Source: Candidatus Roseilinea mizusawaensis
GTDB lineage: Bacteria; Chloroflexota; Anaerolineae; J036; Brachytrichaceae
Assembly: GCA_016841965.1 (NCBI GenBank)
Contig: JAEANN010000057.1
Coordinates: forward strand, 1-64,000
DNA length: 64,000 bases
Reading direction: 5' to 3'
Shown: positions 42,800 through 51,936 of the stretch, in pieces
Layout of the letters: every line of letters starts with the position of its first letter
Numbering within the stretch: the first letter of the stretch is position 1
Translations under genes and position numbers: made by a program
The notes under the pieces: generated by a model
Told to the model about the DNA's origin: nothing
The model's input: only the letters and a program-made list of their open reading frames with translations
The model's database searches: none

Positions 42800-44491
42800 T
42801 CATGAGAAGCTGATTGGCGCTATGATGGACGCGCTACTGCCCTGCGCCGTTCGACTCAGTTGAAACGTGCCGCGCAGATCGTCGGCTACCAGTGTCTCGA
42901 CGATGTGAAGCCCCAGGCTGGGAGACGGCTCTGCTCCGCCGGAATCGCCCCGCCCATCGTCCCGGACGACTACTTCCAGGGTGCCACCTCGATCTGCCAG
43001 GGTGATGCTGATCTTGCCGCGTGTGCGGTCTACAAAGGCGTGCTCGATGGCGTTTTGCACCAGTTCGTTCACGCACAGCGCCAGTGCAGTGGCTGCTTTG
43101 GACGACAGGCGCAGCGCATCTCCCTTCACTTCGATCTCCAGCATCTGATCTGGTCGCACCATGTTTGCATGCACCAGCGAGACCACCCGGTTGATCACAT
43201 CTTTGACATCCACCAGGCGAAATCCCTCGTGCGCCAGCGCATCGTGCACCGCTGCAATACTCATGATCCGGTTGATGCTCTCGTGCAGCACCTCTTTGGC
43301 CGTCACCTTGCGCTCGTCGTTCATCTGAAGCTGTAACAACATGACGATGTTCTGCAAGTTGTTCTTGACCCGATGGTTCATTTCTCGCACAATGGCTGCA
43401 TTGCCAATCAAATGTGCGTTCTCGATTGCCAGACCGATTTGGTTTGCCAGCGTCGATGCCAGCTCCATTTGTTGTGCGCTGAAGTCTGAGGCGACGCCGC
43501 TCCATACGTTCATGATGCCGATGGTGCGCTCGTGAATGGTGACCGGTACGCACAGCAGGCCCATCAGTCCGGCTTGATCAACCCAGCCGGCGTGTTCTGC
43601 TTCCATTTCGGCGCGGGCATCGCTCACGATCACCGCTTGCGACAAGCTCTCCACATTCAGCAGCGGAACACGATCCAGCGGCCAGCACGGTTCGTCGGGT
43701 GTATTGCTTTTTTCATCATAGATCGCTCTTGGCACATAGGCGCGTGCGTCTTCGTCCAGCAAGAGCAGTGAGCACCGTCGCGCCCCTAGTGCATGAGCGG
43801 CCATCTCTGCCACTACTCGCAGTGTCTGGTCCACATAGTTCGGCGCAATCACAGCCCGGCTGACCTCAGCTACAGCTGCCAGCTCGCGCATGCGTCGCTC
43901 GGTCTGCTCGTATAATACGGCGCGTTCGAGCACCCCGGCCACTACATCTGCGATCAGCGCTACAAACTCAATGTCGCCCTCGTTCCACGAACGGGGTTGG
44001 TGGCTCTGGGTATTCATCGCCCCGATCACGCGATCCTGACTGACCAGCGGCACGGCCAATAGCGATTTGAACGGCTTCTCGCGTGTGTCGGGAATCGGGA
44101 AGAAGCGCGGGTCGGACCAGGCGTCGCGCACGGCTACCGGTTGCCGGTGCAGCGCTGCCCAGCCGGTAAGGCCCTGTCCAAGCTCCAGCGTCGCGTGATC
44201 GACTGCGTGGGGATACAGGCCGGTAGTCGCTTTCAGCACCAGCTTGTTGGTGGCCGGCTGCAACAAATAAATCGACGTAGAGTCTGCGCGCACCGCGCGT
44301 GTAGTTGTCTGGGTAATTGTGTCCAGGATCGAGCGCAGGTCGGATGTGGCGTTGATGGCGCGGAAAATCTCGCGGATGGCGTCCAGCTCGATCGTGCGCC
44401 GTCGCAGAATGCCTCGCACGCTGGCCAGCATGTCCGGCTTGGATCGCGTCACCCTGGATGGTGTGATGGGGGTGTTTGCTTCGCTACTCAT
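42800..44491 (-). CDS. GAF-GAF histidine kinase (HisKA_2 type)
   Basis: A 563-residue soluble sensor kinase. GAF domain 1 spans about 45-195 (LGQGLTGWAALHRQPVAVRD, LLAVPLVSQDRVIGAMN). GAF domain 2 spans about 205-360 (GLLCVPVTIHERTIGIMNVW). The phosphoacceptor box is VREMNHRVKNNLQNIVMLLQ with His373, the HisKA_2 form. The ATPase domain has NELVQNAIEHAF and VRDDGRGD. No membrane helix is present, so it should sense a cytosolic signal. ATG 44491 starts directly after a heptad array. An inverted repeat (TGACACC/GGTGTCA, 42773-42802) overlaps its stop codon. It is divergent from purE. Confidence 0.9.
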   Translation of the reverse strand: MSSEANTPITPSRVTRSKPDMLASVRGILRRRTIELDAIREIFRAINATSDLRSILDTITQTTTRAVRADSTSIYLLQPATNKLVLKATTGLYPHAVDHATLELGQGLTGWAALHRQPVAVRDAWSDPRFFPIPDTREKPFKSLLAVPLVSQDRVIGAMNTQSHQPRSWNEGDIEFVALIADVVAGVLERAVLYEQTERRMRELAAVAEVSRAVIAPNYVDQTLRVVAEMAAHALGARRCSLLLLDEDARAYVPRAIYDEKSNTPDEPCWPLDRVPLLNVESLSQAVIVSDARAEMEAEHAGWVDQAGLMGLLCVPVTIHERTIGIMNVWSGVASDFSAQQMELASTLANQIGLAIENAHLIGNAAIVREMNHRVKNNLQNIVMLLQLQMNDERKVTAKEVLHESINRIMSIAAVHDALAHEGFRLVDVKDVINRVVSLVHANMVRPDQMLEIEVKGDALRLSSKAATALALCVNELVQNAIEHAFVDRTRGKISITLADRGGTLEVVVRDDGRGDSGGAEPSPSLGLHIVETLVADDLRGTFQLSRTAQGSSASIIAPISFS

Positions 44492-44493
44492 CT

Positions 44494-44528
44494 GACTCTT
44501 GACCACTGACCACTGACTGCTGAGAACT
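44494..44528. repeat. heptad array between the histidine kinase and purE
   Basis: On the plus strand: GACTCTT, GACCACT, GACCACT, GACTGCT, GAGAACT, five 7-base units in register. They end two bases before the kinase start codon, where a ribosome site would be expected. Confidence 0.85.
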
Positions 44529-44541
44529 CGCAGCCGAATTG

Positions 44542-44547
44542 TATACT
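44542..44547 (+). promoter_or_regulatory. -10-like box directly before purE
   Basis: TATACT ends eight bases before the purE ATG, so transcription would begin at or next to the start codon. No Shine-Dalgarno and no good -35 are seen. Confidence 0.55.
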
Positions 44548-44555
44548 TCGCCACG

Positions 44556-45071
44556 ATGACAAGCCCATCAATCACTCGTGCCCGGCCGCTGGTTGGTCTG
44601 ATCATGGGGTCGAAGTCTGACTGGGAAACCCTGTCGCAGGCAAATGCAACTCTCGACACGTTGGGCGTGCCGCATGAAGTGCGCGTGGTATCGGCCCACC
44701 GCACGCCGGATTTGCTGTTCGAGTACGCCGAGACGGCTGCTGACCGAGGGCTGGAGGTCATCATTGCCGGGGCCGGCGGTGCTGCTCACCTGCCTGGCAT
44801 GGTGGCTGCCAAGACCCATTTGCCTGTGCTGGGCGTGCCGGTCGAATCCAAAGCCCTCCAGGGGTTGGACTCGCTGCTGTCGATTGTGCAAATGCCGGCC
44901 GGCGTGCCGGTGGCGACCTTTGCCATTGGCCGCTCTGGCGCAATCAATGCGGCCTTGTGCGCGGCCGCTATTCTTGCCGCCAAGTATCCTGAAATCCGCG
45001 CTGCCTTACAGGCTTATCGCCACAATCAAACTCAGGCCGTGCTCGATCATCCCGACCCGCGCGACCCATGA
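44556..45071 (+). CDS. purE: N5-carboxyaminoimidazole ribonucleotide mutase
   Basis: A 171-residue class I PurE for purine synthesis. [31 protein letters not shown] and [17 protein letters not shown] carry the substrate-binding Ser, Asp and active-site His. Probably leaderless. It overlaps purK by four bases (ATGA), showing translational coupling, and PurE and PurK act in succession. Confidence 0.97.
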   Translation: MTSPSITRARPLVGLIMGSKSDWETLSQANATLDTLGVPHEVRVVSAHRTPDLLFEYAETAADRGLEVIIAGAGGAAHLPGMVAAKTHLPVLGVPVESKALQGLDSLLSIVQMPAGVPVATFAIGRSGAINAALCAAAILAAKYPEIRAALQAYRHNQTQAVLDHPDPRDP

Positions 45072-46195
45072 CTCCCCTTGTTGCTGTGCTCGGCGCCGGC
45101 CAGTTGGGCCGCATGTTGGCCCTGGCCGGCTATCCGCTGGGATTGCGTTTTCGCTTTCTCGATCCGGCTCCTCAATCTCCTGCTGGTTGCCTGGCCGACT
45201 TGATCGTGGCGGCCTACGACGATGTGGGCGGCCTGGAGCGTCTGGCCGCCGGCGCAAGCGTGGCCACTTACGAGTTCGAGAATGTGCCGGCCCGCTCTTC
45301 GACGTTTCTAGCCCAACGCCTGCCGGTTTATCCCCCGCCGCGCGCGCTTGAAGTGGCGCAGGATCGCCTGACCGAGAAAACCTTTTTCCGCGCGTTGGGC
45401 ATTCCCACGCCGGCTTTCGCGCCGGTCGATACGTGGGATGCCTTGTGTGAGGCCGCAGACCAGATCGGCTTGCCGGCCGTCTTGAAGACGCGGCGCTTGG
45501 GCTACGATGGTAAGGGGCAGCGCGTGTTGCGCAGCGTCACAGACTTGGCGCCGGCCTGGGCTGCCCTCGGCAGTGCGCCGCTCATCCTCGAGCAGTTCGT
45601 GCCCTTTGACCGCGAGCTGTCGATCCTGGCTGCGCGCAGCACGGCCGGCCAGATCGTCTGTTATCCGCTGGTTGAGAATCGGCATCACGAAGGCATCTTG
45701 CGTGTGTCGATCGCGCCGGCCCCCGGTCTCGATGCCCAGATGCAAACTCTGGCGCAGGAGTATGTCCGGCGCGCGCTGGAGCAGTTGGGCTATGTCGGCG
45801 TGCTGGCTATCGAATTCTTTCAATATGACGGGCGCCTGCTGGCCAACGAGATGGCTCCGCGCGTCCACAATTCTGGCCACTGGACGATTGAAGGCGCGCG
45901 CACCAGCCAGTTTGAAAACCACCTGCGCGCGATTCTGGGCTGGCCGCTGGGCGACGCCAGCGCGCTGGGCTGTTGCACCATGCTCAATATCATCGGTGAT
46001 CTGCCTGCCCTGACATCTGTGCTCAGCCTGCCCGGCGCACACCTGCATCTGTATGACAAGTCGCCCCGCCCTGGCCGCAAGCTTGGGCACATCACGCTGG
46101 TCGAACCAACCCTCGAAGATTTGCGCGCCCGCTTGCAGCATGTGTGCGTCGCAATGCCAAGCCTGCTTTCATGTGCTTCTCATGCGATCGTGTGA
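45068..46195 (+). CDS. purK: N5-carboxyaminoimidazole ribonucleotide synthase
   Basis: A 375-residue ATP-grasp enzyme that carboxylates AIR with bicarbonate. [21 protein letters not shown] opens it. [37 protein letters not shown] and [19 protein letters not shown] are PurK signatures. Coupled to purE. Confidence 0.97.
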   Translation: MTPLVAVLGAGQLGRMLALAGYPLGLRFRFLDPAPQSPAGCLADLIVAAYDDVGGLERLAAGASVATYEFENVPARSSTFLAQRLPVYPPPRALEVAQDRLTEKTFFRALGIPTPAFAPVDTWDALCEAADQIGLPAVLKTRRLGYDGKGQRVLRSVTDLAPAWAALGSAPLILEQFVPFDRELSILAARSTAGQIVCYPLVENRHHEGILRVSIAPAPGLDAQMQTLAQEYVRRALEQLGYVGVLAIEFFQYDGRLLANEMAPRVHNSGHWTIEGARTSQFENHLRAILGWPLGDASALGCCTMLNIIGDLPALTSVLSLPGAHLHLYDKSPRPGRKLGHITLVEPTLEDLRARLQHVCVAMPSLLSCASHAIV

Positions 46196-46242
46196 CACTT
46201 CGGCTTGCTTATCTAAACCTGATATCCAGATCAACCGAAAGC

Positions 46243-46791
46243 ATGGTCAAATATTCGAGTGTCACAGTCAGCGGGGTGATTACCGCGCCGGCTGAAAAGC
46301 TCTTTGCGATTGTGAGCGATGTGAGCCGTCACCCTGAGCTGGCCGGCAGCCGCGAGGTGCAGCGAGTCGAGCTGGTCACGCCGCCGCCCGTTCGCGCCGG
46401 CTCCCTTTTCCGCTCGCGTCAGCAGATCGGTGCGCTTCACTATCCCACGCAGTCCTACGTGCAGGTGTGTGATCCACCCTATCGGTTTACCTGGCTGTCT
46501 GGCGTCGGCTTTCGCAAACCGCCTTTCGGGCAACTGTGGGGATTTGAATTCGAGCCGCACGGCGAGCATCCCAGCACGCTGGTCTCCCACAGCATGACCG
46601 TGCCGGTGCCGCTGTTGAACCTGCCGCCATTCTCGTGGATTGCCGATGCCGGCGCCCGCCATGAGGCGCGCAACATGTTGCCAACGCTACACAATCTGGC
46701 GCGCATGGCCGGCGCCAAGTTGATCGGCGATGTGCGCATCGTGCTCTCTCCGGCCCAGTCGCATCGCCCATTGCTGCCTATCCGCGTTTAA
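46243..46791 (+). CDS. SRPBCC (START-like) domain protein
   Basis: A 182-residue polyketide-cyclase/dehydrase-type fold with a ligand pocket: VSGVITAPAEKLFAIVSDVSRHPELAG is the usual opening. FTWLSGVGFRKPPFGQLWGFEFEPHG and the C-terminal helix ARHEARNMLPTLHNLARMAG complete it. ATG 46243 matches the domain start. The ligand is unknown. It follows purK by 47 bases and may be cotranscribed. Confidence 0.8.
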   Translation: MVKYSSVTVSGVITAPAEKLFAIVSDVSRHPELAGSREVQRVELVTPPPVRAGSLFRSRQQIGALHYPTQSYVQVCDPPYRFTWLSGVGFRKPPFGQLWGFEFEPHGEHPSTLVSHSMTVPVPLLNLPPFSWIADAGARHEARNMLPTLHNLARMAGAKLIGDVRIVLSPAQSHRPLLPIRV

Positions 46792-46840
46792 GTCCCCGTT
46801 CGACGCGCAACTGCAAGCAGCTCCCCTCATCACTTGCGCC

Positions 46841-47776
46841 TCACCACTTGCGTCGCCGGGCCAGTTCCTCGCGCAACCGGCAATAAGAATCGTAGCGCGC
46901 CGCGCTAATATCGCCCCGCCGCACGGCCTCCTGAACGGCGCATCCCGGCTCGTGAATGTGGGTGCAATCTGAAAACGCACACTTTTTCACCCACGGGGCA
47001 ATTTCACGATAATAAGCGTCCAACTCTTCAGGCTCCACATCCCAGATGCTGTAGCCGCGCAGGCCGGGCGTGTCTGCGATCCAACTGCTTTCATCCAGTT
47101 GCACCAGCTCTGGCACCACAGTGGTGTGTTTGCCCTTGCGCAGCAGGTTGCTGATCTCGCCCACAGCCAGATCGAGTCCGGGCTTCAGCGCGTTCAGCAG
47201 ACTGCTTTTGCCGACGCCGCTCTTGCCGGTGAGCACACTTAACTTGCCGTGCAGCGCACTGCGCAATACGTCGATGCCCAGGCCGCTTGGGGTGCTGGTG
47301 TAAATGACGCGGTAGCCAATTCGCGCGTACTCGGCGAACATGCTTTGGGCATGTTCCAGCCCAACCAGATCGACCTTGCTAGCGCAAATGAGCGCCGGCA
47401 ATTGTTGCGCCTCGGCCCCAACCAGGTAACGATCGAGCATACGCGGCTTGAATTCCGGCTCGGCGCAGGCGAACACAAACACGGCCAGATCGGGATTGGC
47501 CACGATGACCTGTCGGATTTGACGCTCGTTTGTGCTAACGATCGGGTCATGCCGCGAAAGGGTTCGTGTGCGTGGCTCAACCGAGATAATGCGCCCGCTG
47601 ACCGCATCACCGCTACGCACCATCTCGAATTCGACACGATCCCCAACAGCCAGCGCGTCTTCGGTGTGTTTGCCTTTGGTCAGCCGCCCTGCTGCGCGGG
47701 CGACGATGCGTTGTCCGTTATCCAGCCGGTAGAGCGTGAAGAAACCGCTGTGCGCTTTGATGACCAGTCCCTTCAT
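46841..47776 (-). CDS. rsgA: small ribosomal subunit biogenesis GTPase RsgA
   Basis: A 311-residue circularly permuted GTPase acting late in 30S maturation. An OB fold (1-80) precedes the permuted G domain: CASKVDLV (G4), LTGKSGVGKSSLLNAL (G1) and IADTPGLRGY (G3). The C-terminal zinc knuckle is CAFSDCTHIHEPGC. The start is ATG 47776. It converges on the SRPBCC gene. Confidence 0.96.
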   Translation of the reverse strand: MKGLVIKAHSGFFTLYRLDNGQRIVARAAGRLTKGKHTEDALAVGDRVEFEMVRSGDAVSGRIISVEPRTRTLSRHDPIVSTNERQIRQVIVANPDLAVFVFACAEPEFKPRMLDRYLVGAEAQQLPALICASKVDLVGLEHAQSMFAEYARIGYRVIYTSTPSGLGIDVLRSALHGKLSVLTGKSGVGKSSLLNALKPGLDLAVGEISNLLRKGKHTTVVPELVQLDESSWIADTPGLRGYSIWDVEPEELDAYYREIAPWVKKCAFSDCTHIHEPGCAVQEAVRRGDISAARYDSYCRLREELARRRKW

Positions 47777-47817
47777 ACGGTGGTGTTGTGAAAGATGGCA
47801 CGTGGCGCGCGATGCAC

Positions 47818-50070
47818 TCAGTCTGTAATGACTGGGCTGCGCACTGCTGTCGAGATGGGTAGCCGGAAGTACGCTTCGATCAATTGTCTTGCCAGCGGAG
47901 CAGCATGCACCGATCCTTCTCCTGCGTTCTCGAGCAGCACCGTTACAACGACGCGTGGAGCGTCAGCCGGCGCGTAGGCGGTGAACCATGCGTGCGGCTT
48001 TGTGTTGGGTTGCGGCGCTTGAGCCGTGCCACTCTTGCCTGCCACGATCAACCGCTGAGCCTGGCTGCGCTGGCGCGCAGTGAGCCGGCGGCCCGGCACT
48101 ACACTGACGCCGCCCGTCTGATCGCTCAGCAGATAGTAATCGAAGCCCTCGAATTGCCGCACGGTCGTGCCCAGCCGGCGATCGTTGATCGTGCCCACCA
48201 TGCCGGCCTGAATGGCTTGCAGCACTTCCGGCTTCAGGTCGAGCCGGCCGGTCACTTCGGCTTCCACGACCGTTTCAGTGGTTGGACTGCTGAGGCGGGC
48301 CACAACATGTGGCCGGCGTATCTCGCCGTCATTGGCGATGGCTGCCGTCATCTGCGCGATTTGCAGCGGAGTCACCAGCATAAATCCCTGGCCGATCGAC
48401 AGGTTCACCGTATCGCCAGAGGTCCATACCTCGCCGCGCAGGGCGCGTTTCCAGTCGGGGTCGGGCGCGATGCCGCTCAGTTCGCCGGCCAGTTCGATGC
48501 CGGTTGGCCTGCCAAGCCCAAACCGGCGTGCGTAGGCTGAGAGCTGCGCCTGATCGACTGCGTCCAGCCGTTTGCCCACCTCGTAGAACACCACATTGCA
48601 CGAGGCGCTCAATGCGCCCACTAAGCTGATGCGTCCATGGCCGCGCTGGAGCCAGCACGTTTTGCGATACTCCTGGCCCAGCCCATCCCAGTAACCCGGA
48701 TCGACAAATATCTCGTCTGCCTGCGCGACTACCTCCGATAGCCCGGCGGCGAGCGTGACGATCTTGAACGTCGAGCCGGGTGGATAGCTGCCCTGTATGG
48801 CGCGGTTGACCAGAGGAAAACCCTGATCGTTGAGCACCTGTACGCGCGCTTCGGGTTTGTCGAGTGTGGTGGATGAGAAGATGGCGTTGTCGAATGTTGG
48901 ATAGCTGGCCATGGCCAGCACGGCGCTGTCGCGCGCATCGAGCACAACCACTGCGCCGGCCCGATTGCCCAAAATGGACTGTGCTGCAAGCTGCAAAGCG
49001 GGGCTAATGGTCAGGGTGACATCCACGCCTCGCACAAACGGGCGCTCGGCCACCAGCTCAAGGCTGCCATCGTCGCGCGCCAGTTGCAGCCGGCCTCCTG
49101 GCTGTCCCATCAGCGCCGCGTCCATGTAGCCTTCAACGCCGCTCAGGCCGACCTGTTCATCGCCGGTAAATCCGCGCGCGCGATAGCCGTTCAATGTGTC
49201 CGGTGCAATGGCTCCCACATACCCGACTACATGCGGAGCGATCTGACTGTTTGGATACCCGCGCGCAAAGCTGGGCACGGCGCTCACGGCGACAAACTGG
49301 GCCAGCGTTGCGCTGTGCCGGGTCAAGGTGTCTTCGTCCAGGCTGGCAATTGGGATGAACCAATCTGGCGGAGCGTTGGCGTAGCGCGCCTGGATTTGCG
49401 CCGTGTCCAGGCCGGTGATCTGACTGAGCGTCTCGAGCATGGCCGGCTCTTGTGCTCTGTCGACCAGCCCGCGACGCACGCCCAACGTCAGCCGGTCTTC
49501 TTGAACTGCCAGTTCTGTGCCGTCGACCGCGTAGATGGCGCCGCGCTGTGGCACTTCGCGCTGCATGACCAGCCGACCACGCGATAAACCCGGCAGAATC
49601 AGATCGCGGGACCAGATCACGCGCCAGGTGTTGCCCCTGAAACGCAGGCGCATGATGCTGCTGACCTGAAAGCTGCCCACCAAGATGGTGTCCCATGCGC
49701 TGGTAAGCGATGTGGTGGCGATGTCGCCTTCGGTCAGCATTCCCCCGCGCAACTGGTACGTCACGGTCAAGGCGGTGGCTGTGGCGCGCTCGGCGGCGAA
49801 GTTTTGGCGCAGTGTTTCTGTGTCCAAGCCGAATCGCGATGTTTCGTCCAGCAATTCATACACTGTCGCGTAATCATTGTCGTTCAGCGCATCGACGAAT
49901 GCCAGCGCCGCGCCGACAGCCGAGGGTAGCGCCGTGGGTGGCGGCAAGGTTGGGGTCGTGGTCGGCGCCGGCGTGTCGATCAAATCTGAGCACGAGGCGA
50001 CCAGTAGGACAAGAACGAGCCACAGCGCGTTCAAGTGCTTTCTCTTCTGGAGTAGCCTGCCCCAACTCAC
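47818..50070 (-). CDS. class B penicillin-binding protein with MecA-like N domain and lipobox
   Basis: A 750-residue peptidoglycan transpeptidase. Instead of a plain transmembrane anchor, LVLVLLVASC (Cys27) forms a lipobox, followed by a Thr/Pro linker. Residues about 53-155 fit the NTF2-like MecA N-terminal domain, residues about 165-320 the PBP dimerisation domain. The catalytic domain has S433-TF-K436 (GSTFKI), S490-C-N492 and K679-SGT. The start GTG 50070 lacks a ribosome site; a few residues either way are uncertain. It is divergent from selA. Confidence 0.9.
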   Translation of the reverse strand: MSWGRLLQKRKHLNALWLVLVLLVASCSDLIDTPAPTTTPTLPPPTALPSAVGAALAFVDALNDNDYATVYELLDETSRFGLDTETLRQNFAAERATATALTVTYQLRGGMLTEGDIATTSLTSAWDTILVGSFQVSSIMRLRFRGNTWRVIWSRDLILPGLSRGRLVMQREVPQRGAIYAVDGTELAVQEDRLTLGVRRGLVDRAQEPAMLETLSQITGLDTAQIQARYANAPPDWFIPIASLDEDTLTRHSATLAQFVAVSAVPSFARGYPNSQIAPHVVGYVGAIAPDTLNGYRARGFTGDEQVGLSGVEGYMDAALMGQPGGRLQLARDDGSLELVAERPFVRGVDVTLTISPALQLAAQSILGNRAGAVVVLDARDSAVLAMASYPTFDNAIFSSTTLDKPEARVQVLNDQGFPLVNRAIQGSYPPGSTFKIVTLAAGLSEVVAQADEIFVDPGYWDGLGQEYRKTCWLQRGHGRISLVGALSASCNVVFYEVGKRLDAVDQAQLSAYARRFGLGRPTGIELAGELSGIAPDPDWKRALRGEVWTSGDTVNLSIGQGFMLVTPLQIAQMTAAIANDGEIRRPHVVARLSSPTTETVVEAEVTGRLDLKPEVLQAIQAGMVGTINDRRLGTTVRQFEGFDYYLLSDQTGGVSVVPGRRLTARQRSQAQRLIVAGKSGTAQAPQPNTKPHAWFTAYAPADAPRVVVTVLLENAGEGSVHAAPLARQLIEAYFRLPISTAVRSPVITD

Positions 50071-50090
50071 AATGGCATTCTAGCGCAGCC

Positions 50091-50096
50091 TATAAT
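50091..50096 (+). promoter_or_regulatory. -10 box directly before selA
   Basis: A perfect TATAAT ends nine bases before the selA ATG at 50106. No Shine-Dalgarno exists, so the message is probably leaderless. Confidence 0.6.
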
Positions 50097-50105
50097 CCTG
50101 ATGCC

Positions 50106-51557
50106 ATGTCAGGTCAAGAATCGGCCCGCAACGCGCAGTATCGCGAGTTGCCCAGTGTGGATGCGCTGCTGCGCGATGTGTCGGACTGGGTGGCCGAGGC
50201 CGGGCGGTCGCGTGTAGTGGATGCGCTACGACACGCCTTGGACGCGGCCCGCGCTTCGATTGCGGCTGGCTTGCCGGCGCCGGCCCGCGCTGATCTGCTT
50301 GCTGCTGCGCGCGCCTGGCTTGACTCGTGGCGCGCCGAATATGCCTTGCCGGCCGTCATCAACGCCACCGGCGTGATTCTGCACACCAATCTGGGCCGCG
50401 CGTTGCTCAGCCCAGCGGCGCGCCAGGCGATGGCCGATGTGGCGGCCGGCTATAGTGCGCTGGAATTTGATCTTGACAGCGGCGCGCGGGGCCGCCGGGG
50501 CGCACGTGTCGAGCGCCTGGTGTGTGAGCTGACCGGGGCCGAAGATGCGCTTGTCGTGAACAATTGCGCCAGCGCCACACTGCTAATGCTGAGCGCCATT
50601 GCACGCAACAAGGCTGTCGTCATCTCACGCGGGCAACTCGTTGAGATCGGCGGCGGCTTTCGCATCCCCGACATCCTGCGCCAGAGTGGGGCTGAACTGC
50701 TGGAAGTGGGCACGACCAACCGCACCCGGCTGAGCGATTATGAGCAGGCCATTCTGGATCGGCAGCGATCATCGAATGCTGACCAGGCTCCGGTGGGTGC
50801 GATGTTGCGCGTGCACGCGTCGAACTTCAAGATGATCGGCTTCACCGAAGAGGTGTCTGTTGGGGAGATGGTTGCGTTGGCGCGCGCCTTGGCGGGCTTT
50901 GCAAAGGGTGCGTCGGAGCAAGCGCCGATTCCGGTGCTCGACGATATCGGCAGCGGCGCGCTGATCGATACGAGCCGCTTTGGATTGAGCCAAGAGCCGA
51001 TGCCCCAGGAAAGTGTGCGGGCCGGCGCGGCGGTGGTCACGTTCAGCGGCGACAAATTGCTGGGCGGGCCGCAGGCCGGTGTGATGGCCGGCCAGCACAT
51101 CTTTATCGATCAGTGCCGGCGGCATCCTTTGGCGCGCGCTGTGCGCGCAGACAAGTTCACGCTGGCTGCGTTGCAGGCGACGCTGCTGCACTATGCGCGC
51201 GGCGAGGCCATGCGCGAGGTTCCGGTGTTGCGCATGCTCGCTATGCCGGCAGACGACATCAAAGCCCGCGCCCAACAGGTGATCGCCGAACTGGCCGGCT
51301 GGTGCCAGGCGCACGGCCTGCGCCCTGCATTGATTGCCGGGCATTCCACAGTGGGCGGGGGCAGCCTGCCGGGCGACACATTGCCGACGTGGTTGATTGC
51401 GCTGGCCGGCGGCGATCCCGAACATCTGGCGGCGCGGCTGCGTCGCGCGCCGATGCCGGTGATTGTCCGCATTCAGGATGACCGCGTCTTGCTCGATCTG
51501 CGTACAGTGCAAGATGACGCGGCGTTGGTTGCGGCCTTGCGCGATAAAGCCCTGTAG
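50106..51557 (+). CDS. selA: L-seryl-tRNA(Sec) selenium transferase
   Basis: A 483-residue PLP enzyme converting Ser-tRNA(Sec) to Sec-tRNA(Sec) with selenophosphate. VINATGVILHTNLGRALLS and EIGGGFRIPDILRQSGAELLEVGTTNRT are SelA signatures; the PLP lysine is K317 in FSGDKLLGGPQAG. ATG 50106 follows the TATAAT box. selB, selC and selD are not in the window. Its presence implies that the organism makes selenoproteins. serS, whose enzyme charges tRNA(Sec) with serine, lies next. Confidence 0.96.
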   Translation: MSGQESARNAQYRELPSVDALLRDVSDWVAEAGRSRVVDALRHALDAARASIAAGLPAPARADLLAAARAWLDSWRAEYALPAVINATGVILHTNLGRALLSPAARQAMADVAAGYSALEFDLDSGARGRRGARVERLVCELTGAEDALVVNNCASATLLMLSAIARNKAVVISRGQLVEIGGGFRIPDILRQSGAELLEVGTTNRTRLSDYEQAILDRQRSSNADQAPVGAMLRVHASNFKMIGFTEEVSVGEMVALARALAGFAKGASEQAPIPVLDDIGSGALIDTSRFGLSQEPMPQESVRAGAAVVTFSGDKLLGGPQAGVMAGQHIFIDQCRRHPLARAVRADKFTLAALQATLLHYARGEAMREVPVLRMLAMPADDIKARAQQVIAELAGWCQAHGLRPALIAGHSTVGGGSLPGDTLPTWLIALAGGDPEHLAARLRRAPMPVIVRIQDDRVLLDLRTVQDDAALVAALRDKAL

Positions 51558-51577
51558 GGCAAGCCGCCAGGCTTGCC
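51558..51577 (+). terminator. hairpin after selA
   Basis: GGCAAGCC (51558-51565) pairs perfectly with GGCTTGCC (51570-51577) around GCCA. It lies at the selA stop codon; the T-run is short (TTGT), so termination may be partial. Confidence 0.6.
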
Positions 51578-51612
51578 TTGTGCGATGTTGAACAATGCGC
51601 TGCGCGATGGGG

Positions 51613-51621
51613 TGATAGAAT
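51613..51621 (+). promoter_or_regulatory. extended -10 promoter of the serS T-box leader
   Basis: TGATAGAAT (TGn-TAGAAT) precedes the T-box leader by a few bases. TTGAAC at 51588 is too far away (22 bases) for a normal -35. Confidence 0.55.
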
Positions 51622-51624
51622 TTG

Positions 51625-51871
51625 TCTAAAGGCGTTGAACGAGACGCGACGATGCAGGCGTCGTGCAGAGAGCCGGCGGGTGGTGCGAGCCGGCGGCGCG
51701 CAGCGTTCGCTTCCACTCGCGAGCTTCGCGCGACGAGCGCGACGGGAGTTCCCGTTAACGAACACAACGAGGCTGCGTCGGACATGCTCACAACGAGCCG
51801 GCCGCGCAGTGAAGTCAGGTGGCACCACGAGCGCCCTTCGTCCTGATGCGATGGAGGGCGCTTGGCGTTTT
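51625..51871 (+). promoter_or_regulatory. T-box riboswitch controlling serS
   Basis: A leader of about 250 bases before serS. The T-box proper lies at 51817-51843: AGGTGGCACCACGA then CCTTCGTCCT. Its TGGC (51820-51823) is complementary to GCCA, the 3' end of tRNA-Ser with discriminator G. A stem I region (about 51630-51750) contains GAACGAGACGCGACGATGC and AGAGAGCC. TCC in CGCTTCCACTCG (about 51709) is a plausible Ser specifier codon. The terminator is AGCGCCCT (51830-51837) with AGGGCGCT (51855-51862), then GGCGTTTT. Uncharged tRNA-Ser should cause read-through into serS. Confidence 0.9.
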
Positions 51872-51936
51872 CCCTCCCAGAGTGGGTCAATCTATCTCAA
51901 TATCAATGTCCGAATTTCTGAATACCGAGGCGCTTT

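Noticed and set aside
49710-50105. 132-codon extension of selA upstream
   Set aside because: It runs antisense through the penicillin-binding protein start and lacks SelA homology; the TATAAT box also falls inside it.
51622-51846. 74-residue frame before serS
   Set aside because: It lies in the T-box leader and is a by-product of RNA structure conservation; no protein similarity.
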